From Hymenobacter perfusus (GTDB taxonomy: Bacteria; Bacteroidota; Bacteroidia; Cytophagales; Hymenobacteraceae): 64,000 nt of DNA. The stretch spans positions 186,001 through 250,000 of the forward strand of contig NZ_RWIU01000004.1 in NCBI RefSeq assembly GCF_003944765.1, in the 5' to 3' direction. This document shows, in pieces, positions 1 through 7,780 of the stretch (positions are counted from its first letter, which is position 1; each line of letters opens with the position of its first letter). The notes under the pieces are model-generated. The model was given only the letters and a program-made list of their open reading frames with translations, ran no database searches and was not told where the DNA came from. Made by a program: the position numbers and the translations under genes.

Positions 1-651
1 CACCCGGAACTGCCGCTGCTCCAGGCGGTAGAAATTGCGCACGAACTGCTCGAACAGCCGGGCCATCAGCCGCTCGTCGCGGCGGAAGTCGCGGAAGCGG
101 TGGTGCCCATCCGCCTCTGGCGTAGGCAGGGCGCTCAGGTGTAGCAGCTCGCACACGTTCAGCAGGAATCCGCCCAGCCCATTTGGCCGCTGCCGGCGCA
201 CGAAGCGCAGGGAAGCCGCCGTGAGGGGCAATGGCTCTACGGCGGCCGGAAACCGGCGCAACCCGGCCCGCAGCTCCTGCCGCAACGCCGTCGGCAGGCC
301 CCGCGTCCGGCTCACTTGGTGCAAAGTGCCCCGCAGCAGGCCCGCCAGCGGGGTATTTGTGTTCAGCTCATCAAACGCGCACACGGCCCGGCCCCGGCGC
401 AGCAGGTCGCGGCTGAGGGTAGGGGTGAGCAGTACCCGGCCCCGCAACTCGGGCAGCTCGGCAGTATGCTCCGTGTACCCGACCGGCAACCCTTGGCGCA
501 GCAGCCGACGGGTACCGGTCAGCAACACATGACTCAGCAGCTCCAGCGGCCGGTGAAACGCCTCCGCACTGACAGCCCGCAGCTCCTCCTGCTCCGGCAG
601 CCGGTTCCAGGCGTAGCACAACAGGTAGTACAGGTTCTGGATAGGAATCAC
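1..651 (-). CDS. mcrC: McrC-like component of a modification-dependent restriction system (C-terminus cut by window edge)
   Basis: Reading the minus strand gives an open frame that begins VIPIQNLYYLLCYAWNRLPE, the typical McrC N-terminus, and runs without a stop to the window edge. McrC partners the McrB motor and carries the PD-(D/E)xK nuclease in its C-terminal part; that part lies outside the window, so the catalytic residues cannot be checked. An in-frame TAA lies just upstream and there is no ATG, so the GTG at 649-651 is the only reasonable start. The gene follows mcrB on the same strand with about 100 bases between them, which supports a two-gene restriction operon cleaving methylated foreign DNA. 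The visible 217 residues match the family well; the functional state is unknown because the end is missing. Confidence 0.86.
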   Translation of the reverse strand, partial: MIPIQNLYYLLCYAWNRLPEQEELRAVSAEAFHRPLELLSHVLLTGTRRLLRQGLPVGYTEHTAELPELRGRVLLTPTLSRDLLRRGRAVCAFDELNTNTPLAGLLRGTLHQVSRTRGLPTALRQELRAGLRRFPAAVEPLPLTAASLRFVRRQRPNGLGGFLLNVCELLHLSALPTPEADGHHRFRDFRRDERLMARLFEQFVRNFYRLEQRQFRV

Positions 652-665
652 GCGGGTGGCTGGGC

Positions 666-760
666 GGATGGCTGAATTGACGGATTATTATATGGGTGAA
701 CGGCTTGATTCGCCACATGCTCAGGTATGACACGCTAACAATCCAGCAATCTACCCATCC
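666..760. repeat. Imperfect inverted repeat bounding the mcrB-mcrC spacer
   Basis: The arms are 666-689 and 737-760, about 24 bases each with 18 matching positions. The right arm runs into the stop codon of mcrB and the left arm lies just upstream of the mcrC start. Similar arm pairs bound the spacers near 6.1, 7.8-8.3 and 9.9-10.1 kb. Confidence 0.5.
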
Positions 761-2073
761 AACAATCCACTCAGCAGTTTCTTCTGCTGCTGCGCGGCTT
801 TGGCGGGTTGGTCGAGCCAATAATCGGTAAGGAGCGGGGCAATTTCCTGCTCCAGAATCAGGCGCAGCCAGTTGGCCGCCTCGACGGGGCTGGCCGGGGG
901 CTGGCAGAAGTAGCTGTGGCCGATGCAGAAATCGGGTCCTAAATCGGGGTCGTCGGCAATGGTCTGGTTGAGTTGGTGGAGGCGGGTGGTGAGTTGCTGG
1001 ATTATAGCGGAAGGCACGTGCCGCGCCGCCAGAAACTGGCGTAGCGGTTCGTCAAACCCAGGCGCCAATCTCACGAAAGCAAAGCGGCGGCGCAACGCGT
1101 AATCCAGCGGGGCGAGGCTGCGGTCGGCTAGGTTCATGGTCCCGATGACGTACACGTTTTCGGGCACGAAGAAAGGCGGGCTGCCAGCGGGAGAGTAGGG
1201 CAGCCGTACGGCGTGGGCCGGGCCGCGCTTATCGGCTTCCAGCAGCAGCAGCAATTCCCCAAAAATGCGGGCGACGTGGCCCCGGTTCAGCTCATCAATC
1301 AGCAGAAAATACGGCCGCTTGGGGTCCTGTCCTGCCCGCTGGCAAAAGTTCACCAGAATGCCATCCTGCAGCCTAAACTGCCCGTGCGCATCCGGCCGAA
1401 AACCCTGCACGAAATCCTCGTAGCTGTAGCTGGGGTGAAACTGCACCAGCTCCACGCGGGCCGCATCGGTAGCGCCCAGCTCCAGCCAGGCCAGTCGCCG
1501 AGCCAGAAACGTTTTGCCGGTGCCGGGCGGCCCCTGCAGGATCAGGTTGCGGCGGCGGCGCAGGGCTGCCAGAGCCGCCTGCAGATCTGCTTCGGATATA
1601 AACAGCTCCGCTAGTGCCATTTCCCGGGTATAGGGCGTGACAGGTGGCCGCGCGTAGGCGGGTTGTGGTTCGTGCGCTTCCGCTGCTTCCGGCGTTGCCC
1701 TTTCTTTGATTGGGCGAGCTACTTCCCGCGCTGTACCGGTGTACAGTTCCTGCATCTGCTCCTGCGCGGCCACGTCCCCGTCCAGCAGAGGCGAGTTTTC
1801 CAGGGTAGGGCGTTTTGTTGCAATAGTGAAGCTGAGGTTTTCCAGAATGCGGTTGGTAGGTGTTCCGGCCGGTAAGGGCCACCGCGCCTCCGGTTGCCCC
1901 AACGCCAGCCGATACGCCAGCTGGGCCACGGCACGCGGGGCATACCGCTTGCTTCGGTACACCAAATCGTACACCGTACTCAGGGGCATGCGCGAACCCT
2001 CCTGGTCCATGTGACGAAGGGCCTGCAGCACCTGGGCGCGGGTCAGCAGAATTGAATCGGGAGAAGTGGGCAT
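751..2073 (-). CDS. mcrB: McrB-like AAA+ GTPase of a modification-dependent restriction system
   Basis: The 440-residue protein has a P-loop GPPGTGKT at residues 181-188, the McrB-type segment QFHPSYSYEDFVQGFRP, a Walker B region FLLIDELNRG and the sensor TMNLADRSLAPLDYALRRR. These mark it as the McrB branch of AAA+ proteins, which use GTP to translocate DNA for McrC cleavage. The first 90 residues (YRSKRYAPRAVAQLAY, then PTNRILENLSF) resemble the small head domain seen in front of some ScoMcrA/HNH restriction enzymes; that is inference from pattern memory. No EVE/YTH-type modified-base reader is obvious, so the recognised modification is unknown. The gene precedes mcrC on the same strand. 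The ATG at 2073 gives the full head domain. Confidence 0.9.
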   Translation of the reverse strand: MPTSPDSILLTRAQVLQALRHMDQEGSRMPLSTVYDLVYRSKRYAPRAVAQLAYRLALGQPEARWPLPAGTPTNRILENLSFTIATKRPTLENSPLLDGDVAAQEQMQELYTGTAREVARPIKERATPEAAEAHEPQPAYARPPVTPYTREMALAELFISEADLQAALAALRRRRNLILQGPPGTGKTFLARRLAWLELGATDAARVELVQFHPSYSYEDFVQGFRPDAHGQFRLQDGILVNFCQRAGQDPKRPYFLLIDELNRGHVARIFGELLLLLEADKRGPAHAVRLPYSPAGSPPFFVPENVYVIGTMNLADRSLAPLDYALRRRFAFVRLAPGFDEPLRQFLAARHVPSAIIQQLTTRLHQLNQTIADDPDLGPDFCIGHSYFCQPPASPVEAANWLRLILEQEIAPLLTDYWLDQPAKAAQQQKKLLSGLLDG

Positions 2074-2135
2074 ACGGTTCTAAAGTACGGGCAAAACAGC
2101 CGGATGCTGCCAAAAAGGTCCCGCCGGCCGGCCAC

Positions 2136-2174
2136 AAAAGAGCCCGACCAACGAAACGCTGGCCGGGCTCTTTT
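2136..2174. terminator. Bidirectional hairpin terminator
   Basis: A perfect 11-base stem (AAAAGAGCCCG / CGGGCTCTTTT) carries A- and T-runs, so it can end transcription in both directions. It lies between the small minus-strand gene at 2192-2317 and mcrB and probably ends the former. Confidence 0.75.
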
Positions 2175-2191
2175 GCTGTGCTACGAAAAGC

Positions 2192-2317
2192 TTAGGAGCC
2201 TTTCTGCGTGGTTTTCTTTTTACCGTCGGGCTTATCCGATTTGGTTTCTTCGTTCTTCTTTTCATCCTGCTTGGTCGCCGGATCGGTATGCTTGGGGGTG
2301 CTGGTAGGCTGAGCCAT
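2192..2317 (-). CDS. Small, very hydrophilic hypothetical protein (41 aa)
   Basis: An ATG at 2315-2317 opens a 41-residue frame ending at TAA 2192-2194. The product starts MAQPTSTPKHTDPATKQDEK and is almost entirely Lys, Glu, Asp, Thr and Pro, with no hydrophobic stretch, so it should be a disordered cytosolic peptide. A terminator follows 18 bases after the stop and the upstream neighbour (the sigma-54 activator) ends 86 bases away on the same strand, so it is a separate short unit or the end of that operon. A longer frame overlapping it in another phase has an implausible composition and was not accepted. The function is unknown. Confidence 0.6.
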   Translation of the reverse strand: MAQPTSTPKHTDPATKQDEKKNEETKSDKPDGKKKTTQKGS

Positions 2318-2403
2318 AATTTCTGGGTAAGAATGGATGGTGTACAGGTGTACGCGCCGCAGGGAAACAGGGTTGGTAAGATGCTTCCGGTGTCAGCCAA
2401 TGG

Positions 2404-4506
2404 CTATTGCCCGCGTACCTCCACCGTGCGCTGAATCCCCAGCTTTTTCATGCGGGCTTCCAGGGTTTTAGGGTTGATATCGAGCAGCTGAGCCGCTCCG
2501 TTCGGGCCGCTGACCCGGCCGCCGGTGCGGTGTAGCGCCGCCAGAATATGGTCCCGTTCCTGGGCCTTCAGCGTTTTCAACGGGCCACCCGTTTCTGCTG
2601 GTGCCGGGGCTGCCTGCGCTGCGGCGGCAAAGCCCTGGAACTCCAGAAACGGCCCCTGACTCACAATTACGGCCTGTTCCACCACGTGCTCCAGCTCCCG
2701 GACGTTGCCGGGCCAACCGTATTGCTGCAGAGCCCGAAGGTCCCGCTCGCGCAGGCCACGTACGGGTTTGCCCATCTGCTTGGTGAAGCGCTCCAGAAAG
2801 TGCCGTATGAGGGCCTCTACGTCCTCGGGCCGCTCGCGCAGGGCGGGCAGCCGGATCGGGAATACGTTGAGGCGGTAGTACAAATCGGCCCGGAAGCGGC
2901 CGGCGGCTACTTCCTCCTCCAGCACGCGGTTGGTAGCCGTTATTACCCGCACATCGGTCTGGATTACCCGCCGGCCCCCAATGCGCTCAAACTCCTTTTC
3001 CTGCAATACCCGCAGCAGCTTGGCCTGCAGATCCAGCGGCAGCTCGCCCACTTCATCCAGGAAAATCGTGCCCCCATCGGCCAGCTCAAACTTCCCGATG
3101 CGCCGGTCATGTGCGCCCGTGAAGGCCCCCTTCTCGTGCCCGAAAAGCTCACTTTCGATAAGTTGGGCGGGTAGCGCGGCGCAGTTAAGCTTGATAAGGG
3201 CCCGTTCGCGCCGGGGCGACAGGTTGTGCAGGGCCCGGGCCACCAGCTCTTTGCCGGTGCCGGTTTCGCCGGTGATGAGCACGGTGGTATCGGTGGGGGC
3301 CACCTGGGCCAGCCGGGTATACACCTGCTGCATCCGGGCGCTGCCGCCCACAAAGTCGTCGAGGCGGGAAGCGGCCGTGGTGTTGATTTCGTCGATGAGG
3401 TAGGTTCGTTCCCGTTCCAGCTGGGTCCGGAGCGCCTCAATCTGCTCGAAGGCCAGCACGTTCTGAATGGCCAGCCGGACCTGGGGTACCAGGGTCTGAA
3501 TCAGCTCCAGATTTTCCTCCGTGAAGGCGAAAGGTTGCCCACTGGCCAGAATCAGGGCCACGACAGGTTCTTCGCCGGTTTTCAGTGGGGTACACAGCAA
3601 CGACTGCGTGCCGCGTTCCTCCCGGATAAAGCGCAGCAACTCGTAGCGCCGGGCCAGCTCTTCAAAATCGGAGCCTACGTACACGCCCGGCGCCGCAAAC
3701 AGTTCCAGCACGGCTTCCTGGGCGGCGGCCCATTGCGGAAGCTCATCGTGGCGGCTGGCATCAAGCGGGGCGAAGCTGCCGTCGGGCTGCCGGTTGAACT
3801 CGGCCAGCGCCCGCACCGGTGAGTTGGATTTGCGCACCCGCACGCCAAAATAGTCGCAGGGCACCACCTGGCTGATTTCGGTGGCAATGGTGCGAAACAA
3901 CTCCCCACGTTCCTTAATGCTGAGCAAGGCGTTATTAAGCGCCAGCTGCATGGATTTCTCCTGCTCTCGCCGGGCAATGTCCTCGAAGGCCAGGGTGTTG
4001 GTCACGGCCACGGCCACCAGGCTCCCGATTTTCTCCAGCAGATCAATATCGTTGGGTGAAAAGGACGGCTGCCGACGCGCCACCAACGACAACAAGCCGA
4101 TGAGCCGGCCACCCGTACGGAGGGGCACTACCACAAAATACCGCATGCCCCGCTCCAGCAGCGCGCAAAAGGGCGAGTACTGCGGGTACGTGGTCAGCAG
4201 TTCCTCCAGGTCATACTGAGAAAGGTGCGGCTGGCGTACGAACTCTTCAATGGGCGTACCTTCAATGGGCATGCGGCCCACTGGTTTGGTGCCGGCCTGG
4301 CTGGGTAACAGCACCTCCCCGAGGTAATCCCGCAGGAATACCCGTCGATACTGGTGCTCAGCATCGAGGGTAAGGATGGTAATGGCGTCAAACGGAAAAA
4401 TCAGCCGTAACTTTTCCGTCACGCTCCGGAACAGGTCCTCCTTATTGCGAGTGGTAGCAATGGCCTCATTGAGGTAGAGCAGTAGAGAATCGTCCTGGTC
4501 GGGCAT
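2404..4506 (-). CDS. Sigma-54-dependent transcriptional activator with two GAF sensor domains
   Basis: The 700-residue protein has two GAF-like domains (about 15-170 and 185-350), a sigma-54 AAA+ domain and a C-terminal Fis-type helix-turn-helix (about 650-695). Walker A is GETGTGKE at 413-420, the sigma-54 contact loop GAFTGA is intact at 460-465, and Walker B is TIFLDEVG near 480-487. It is therefore expected to remodel RpoN holoenzyme. The organisation is like FhlA rather than a phospho-receiver NtrC, so the input is probably a small ligand. It is divergent from the efflux operon starting at 4748, and the 241-base gap holds a large palindrome and a sigma-54-like promoter, which makes it the likely local regulator of that operon (inference). 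Confidence 0.93.
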   Translation of the reverse strand: MPDQDDSLLLYLNEAIATTRNKEDLFRSVTEKLRLIFPFDAITILTLDAEHQYRRVFLRDYLGEVLLPSQAGTKPVGRMPIEGTPIEEFVRQPHLSQYDLEELLTTYPQYSPFCALLERGMRYFVVVPLRTGGRLIGLLSLVARRQPSFSPNDIDLLEKIGSLVAVAVTNTLAFEDIARREQEKSMQLALNNALLSIKERGELFRTIATEISQVVPCDYFGVRVRKSNSPVRALAEFNRQPDGSFAPLDASRHDELPQWAAAQEAVLELFAAPGVYVGSDFEELARRYELLRFIREERGTQSLLCTPLKTGEEPVVALILASGQPFAFTEENLELIQTLVPQVRLAIQNVLAFEQIEALRTQLERERTYLIDEINTTAASRLDDFVGGSARMQQVYTRLAQVAPTDTTVLITGETGTGKELVARALHNLSPRRERALIKLNCAALPAQLIESELFGHEKGAFTGAHDRRIGKFELADGGTIFLDEVGELPLDLQAKLLRVLQEKEFERIGGRRVIQTDVRVITATNRVLEEEVAAGRFRADLYYRLNVFPIRLPALRERPEDVEALIRHFLERFTKQMGKPVRGLRERDLRALQQYGWPGNVRELEHVVEQAVIVSQGPFLEFQGFAAAAQAAPAPAETGGPLKTLKAQERDHILAALHRTGGRVSGPNGAAQLLDINPKTLEARMKKLGIQRTVEVRGQ

Positions 4507-4537
4507 GGCTATAGTAAGCTGGTAGAAATTCAGGAAT

Positions 4538-4598
4538 TATTTATTCCTCAAATAGCAGGATAAAAATACAGGATATCCTGCTATTTGAGGAATAAATA
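4538..4598. promoter_or_regulatory. Large perfect palindrome, probable operator/enhancer site
   Basis: Two 25-base perfectly complementary arms (4538-4562 and 4574-4598) are separated by 11 bases. Each arm contains TCCTCAAATAGCAGGAT or its complement, and the spacer holds a further CAGGATA copy. It lies 32 bases upstream of the activator start and about 100 bases upstream of the sigma-54-like promoter, the usual place for an enhancer-binding protein site. A structured RNA is the alternative. Confidence 0.65.
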
Positions 4599-4700
4599 TT
4601 TTTATAGGGTTAATTGAATATTTGTGCTGTTGGAATTATTTTCTGCTATTGGAGTGAATGGGCGCGGTTTTGCATAGGCATTAAAATGATTTTAACGGGT

Positions 4701-4716
4701 TGGCACGAGGTTAGGT
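4701..4716 (+). promoter_or_regulatory. Sigma-54-like promoter of the efflux operon
   Basis: TGGCACG at 4701-4707 matches the -24 consensus exactly. The -12 element at 4712-4716 reads TAGGT instead of TTGC(A/T), so GG-N10-GG replaces GG-N10-GC. The predicted start of transcription would fall about 20 bases before the tolC-like ATG. The adjacent sigma-54 activator supports the call; the poor -12 box weakens it. Confidence 0.45.
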
Positions 4717-4747
4717 AAAAGGTGGATACTCATAAGCTGCTTTTTCT

Positions 4748-6082
4748 ATGCTTTTCCGACCATACTACGCCGTGCCTTTGCTGGCAACTCTGGGGTTGCT
4801 CACGGCCAGCGCGGCCCAGGCCCAGGTGCCCATTGCCGCTGCTACTGCCGGCGACTCTCTGTCGCTGGAAACTACTGTCCGCTCGGTGCTGGATGCCAAC
4901 CCGGCCATCAACGCCCTGCAGGAGGAAGTAAACCAGGCCCAGAGTCGTCTGGATGAAACGCGCACTTACCTGCGCCCAACGGTAGACGGCACAGCCAGCT
5001 ACACCCGCATTGATCCGGTAGTGAAAATTCCGCTGGGCGATGCCACGTTTCAGCTGGCACCGGCCAACAACTACGATACCCACGTAACGGCCCGCTACAC
5101 GCTGCTCGATTTTGGGCGGGCCAACGCAGCCATCAACGCGGCCAAGCTGCGGACCCTCGCGGCCACCGACCAGATCAACGTCACCCGCCGCGACCTGGCT
5201 TATGCCGCCGCCCAGAGCTACTACAGCATTCTGTTTGCCCGCGAAGCCATTCGGGTGCAGGATGCGCAGATTGCCTCGTTGCGCCAGCACGAGCGGGAAA
5301 TGGCGAAGCGGGTAGAAGGCGGCGTAAGCACCAACTTCGACGTGACGACGACGCAGGTACGCATTGCTCAGGCCCTGGACCGTAAAATCGACCTCCAGAG
5401 CCAGCTCCGTAACCAGGAGATTCAGCTGGCCCGCCTGCTGCACCGTCCCGAGTCGGAAGTGGTTGCGGTGCGCGGCCGCTTCGAGTACAACCCGCAGGCC
5501 GTAAATGTGCAGGATGCGTTGGCGAAAGGCGCTGAAAACCGGCCCGAGGTGAAGCTGGCCAAGGATGCGGAAGAGGCTGCCGCCGCGCAGCTGCGCATCA
5601 CCGAAACCAGCAACAAGCCCACGCTGAGCGTGCTGGCGCAGGCGGGCGGCAAAAACGGCTACATCGTGCCGAATCTGGAGCGGTTCCGCTTCAATACGGT
5701 AGCCGGGGCCCAGCTCAACATCCCGATTTACGATGGGGATAAGAACAAGTATCAGCGCGCCACGGCCCAGTCGGCTATTAAAGGCGCGCAGGCCCGCTCC
5801 CAGGATACGCAGGAGCAAATCCGTGCCGATGTGTTGCAGGCTGTGAATACCATGCAAACCAGCACCGCGCGCTACGATAACTCCCAGGTGCAGATTGGGC
5901 AGGCGGCCGACGCGCTGACCCGCGCCAAAGCCCGCTACCGCTACGGGGTAGGCAACAACCTGGACGTCCTCGACGCCGAAACCCAGCTGGCCCAGTCGCG
6001 CCTCTCGCGCCTGCAGTCTATCTACAACTACACCCTCGGCCAGTACCAGCTCCGCCGCGCCACCGGCGAGCAGATTTGGTAG
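4748..6082 (+). CDS. TolC-family outer-membrane efflux channel
   Basis: The 444-residue protein begins with a signal peptide (about residues 1-25, cut near AAQAQ) followed by the two repeated outer-membrane-efflux-protein halves: long Ala/Gln-rich helices, a first half containing ARYTLLDFGRANAAINAAKL and a second containing YDGDKNKYQRATAQ and the closing YGVGNNLDVLDAETQLAQSR. TolC-like trimers form the barrel-tunnel that lets a tripartite pump cross the outer membrane. It is the first gene of a set with an EmrA-type adaptor and a DHA2 MFS pump, so it should be the exit duct for that pump. Expression is likely under the divergent sigma-54 activator. It could also serve other exporters such as the C39 ABC transporter 22 kb away, which has no channel gene of its own. 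Confidence 0.93.
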   Translation: MLFRPYYAVPLLATLGLLTASAAQAQVPIAAATAGDSLSLETTVRSVLDANPAINALQEEVNQAQSRLDETRTYLRPTVDGTASYTRIDPVVKIPLGDATFQLAPANNYDTHVTARYTLLDFGRANAAINAAKLRTLAATDQINVTRRDLAYAAAQSYYSILFAREAIRVQDAQIASLRQHEREMAKRVEGGVSTNFDVTTTQVRIAQALDRKIDLQSQLRNQEIQLARLLHRPESEVVAVRGRFEYNPQAVNVQDALAKGAENRPEVKLAKDAEEAAAAQLRITETSNKPTLSVLAQAGGKNGYIVPNLERFRFNTVAGAQLNIPIYDGDKNKYQRATAQSAIKGAQARSQDTQEQIRADVLQAVNTMQTSTARYDNSQVQIGQAADALTRAKARYRYGVGNNLDVLDAETQLAQSRLSRLQSIYNYTLGQYQLRRATGEQIW

Positions 6083-6083
6083 C

Positions 6084-6167
6084 GGTGAGATGGTGAAATA
6101 GTGAGTTGATGTTCACTGAAAGTCATTATTCCACTAGCCGATTAAACTCACCATTTCACCATTCACC
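6084..6167. repeat. Imperfect inverted repeat bounding the tolC-usp spacer
   Basis: The arms are 6084-6107 and 6145-6167. The left arm starts right after the stop codon and the right arm ends just before the next ATG. Both are built from GGTGA/ATGGTGA-like triplets and their complements. It is one of four spacers with this design in the first 10 kb. Confidence 0.55.
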
Positions 6168-6170
6168 ATC

Positions 6171-6596
6171 ATGACCATCCTGTGTCCGATTGACTTTTCC
6201 GCCGCGACGGAGGCGCTGGTCACGTATTCGGCGGCGCTGGCGGCGGGCACGGGAGCAACACTGCGGCTGCTGCATGTGCTGGAACCCGGCCCGGCGGCCG
6301 CTACGGCCCCGGTGAACGACGTGGAGTTGGCGCGACGGCTGGCCCGGCATCATGAAGCGGCCCAGCAGGCCGGCGCGCAGGTCACCACGGCGGTTATTCA
6401 GGGCAATGCGGCGCAGGAAATTGTGGCCGAAGCCCGCCGCTACCCCGCCGACATCATTGTTATTGGCGCGCACGGCCAGACGGGCCTCACGCGCTTTCTG
6501 ATGGGCAGTACCGCCGAAACCGTCGTGCGCACCGCCTCGTGCGTGACGCTGCTGGTAAAGCCCGGCTCTCCCAACGCCTACCGCCAATCGGCGTAA
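6171..6596 (+). CDS. Universal stress protein (UspA family)
   Basis: The 141-residue single-domain protein starts MTILCPIDFSAATEALV and ends with the ATP-binding signature GAHGQTGLTRFLMGST (G-x2-G-x9-G-S), so it should be an ATP-binding member of the Usp fold. Usp proteins are cytosolic dimers linked to stress survival. It is placed between the TolC-like channel and the adaptor of an efflux system on the same strand, so it is probably co-transcribed and links the pump to stress. The adaptor starts 77 bases downstream. ATG at 6171 gives the complete first beta strand. Confidence 0.93.
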   Translation: MTILCPIDFSAATEALVTYSAALAAGTGATLRLLHVLEPGPAAATAPVNDVELARRLARHHEAAQQAGAQVTTAVIQGNAAQEIVAEARRYPADIIVIGAHGQTGLTRFLMGSTAETVVRTASCVTLLVKPGSPNAYRQSA

Positions 6597-6673
6597 ATCC
6601 TTCTGATTACGTGGCCGCTGACCATTGGCTACGTCCTTCCCTTCTCTTGAAACCCGAACAACCAAGTACCCAT

Positions 6674-7780
6674 ATGGCAACTCCCGTTCAACACGATTCG
6701 GCCGTAGCGCCTACGCAATCCGGAGCTTACGAGCCGGTAGCGGACGAGCAACCCGAGGGCCGCTCCAAGCGCCCGATTATCATGATTATTCTGGCCCTTG
6801 TGCTGCTGGTAGGCGGTTACTTTGGCTGGCAGCGCTATCAGTTCGGCCAGGCCCACGAGGAAACCGACGATGCCCAGGTGGAAGGCGACGTGTACCCGAT
6901 TCTGCCCCGCGTTTCGGGCCCGGTGCTGGAAGTGAAGGTGGAAGACAACCAGCCCGTGAAAAAAGGTGATGTGCTGGTGACTGTGGACCCCGCCGACCAG
7001 CAGCAGCGCGTGAATGCCGCCGAAGCGGCCCTGGCCGCCGCCCAGGCCAACGTGGTAGCCGCCCGCGCCGCCGTGGGTACGGCCTCGGCCAACGTCAGCT
7101 CGGCCCAGTCGGCCATTGGCGTGAGTGATGCCACCCGGTCCCGCCTCGAAAAAGATCTGAAGCGCAGCCAGTTTCTGCGCAAGGAGGATATCATTCCGCA
7201 GAGTGAGTACGATGCCGTGCAGGCCAACCTGAAATCGACCAGCGCCCAGCGCGCTACGGCCCAGCAGCAGGTAAAAGTGGCCCAGCAGCAGGTAGCAGCC
7301 GCCCAGCAGCAGGTAGCAGTGGCAGAAGCCGTAGTGAAGCAGCGTCAGGCCGACCTCGACAATGCCAAACTTCAGCTGAGCTACACGACTATTGTGGCAC
7401 CTGGTAACGGCATCGTGAGCAAGAAGAACGTGCAGCCCGGCCAGGTGGTGGGCCCCAACCAGCAGCTGATGGGCATTGTGGCCAGCGGCAACACCTGGGT
7501 TATTGCCAACTTCAAGGAAACCCAGCTGGAAAACATGCGCGTGGGCCAGCCGGTAACGGTAGAAGTGGATGCCTACCCGAACGAGGAGTTTGAAGGCAAA
7601 ATCGAGTCTCTCTCAGCTGCTACCGGCGCCCGCTTCGCCCTGCTGCCCCCCGATAACGCCTCGGGCAACTTCGTGAAAGTAACCCAGCGCGTGCCCGTCA
7701 AAATCACCCTGACCAAAACTGACCCCGAACACCCTCTGCGCGCCGGGATGAGCGTGGTAGCAACGGTGAAGGTCAAGTAG
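6674..7780 (+). CDS. emrA: EmrA/HlyD-type membrane-fusion adaptor of MFS efflux pump
   Basis: The protein is 368 residues from the ATG at 6674; a longer in-frame extension to 6539 overlaps the usp gene and reads unlike the family. A cytosolic tail of about 35 residues precedes one membrane helix (IIMIILALVLLVGGYFGWQR), then ETDDAQVEGDVYPILPRVSG (the start of the biotinyl-lipoyl-like domain), a long Ala/Gln coiled coil, and the closing lipoyl half LSYTTIVAPGNGIVSKK. This order is typical of EmrA, which bridges a DHA2 pump and a TolC channel. The cognate MFS gene lies 530 bases downstream, the gap being filled by an opposite-strand four-helix-bundle gene. Confidence 0.94.
   Translation: MATPVQHDSAVAPTQSGAYEPVADEQPEGRSKRPIIMIILALVLLVGGYFGWQRYQFGQAHEETDDAQVEGDVYPILPRVSGPVLEVKVEDNQPVKKGDVLVTVDPADQQQRVNAAEAALAAAQANVVAARAAVGTASANVSSAQSAIGVSDATRSRLEKDLKRSQFLRKEDIIPQSEYDAVQANLKSTSAQRATAQQQVKVAQQQVAAAQQQVAVAEAVVKQRQADLDNAKLQLSYTTIVAPGNGIVSKKNVQPGQVVGPNQQLMGIVASGNTWVIANFKETQLENMRVGQPVTVEVDAYPNEEFEGKIESLSAATGARFALLPPDNASGNFVKVTQRVPVKITLTKTDPEHPLRAGMSVVATVKVK

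Noticed and set aside
2080-2400. A 106-codon minus-strand frame overlapping the 41-residue gene
   Set aside because: Composition is noise-like and it runs through the terminator at 2136-2174; the shorter frame at 2192-2317 starts at an ATG and stops before the terminator.
4538-4598. The large palindrome as a rho-independent terminator
   Set aside because: It lies between divergent start codons where no transcript needs to end, and the stem is A+T-rich; a protein-binding role fits better.
4730-5857. A 375-codon open frame antisense to the tolC-like gene
   Set aside because: It mirrors the codon positions of the real gene and has no recognisable protein features.
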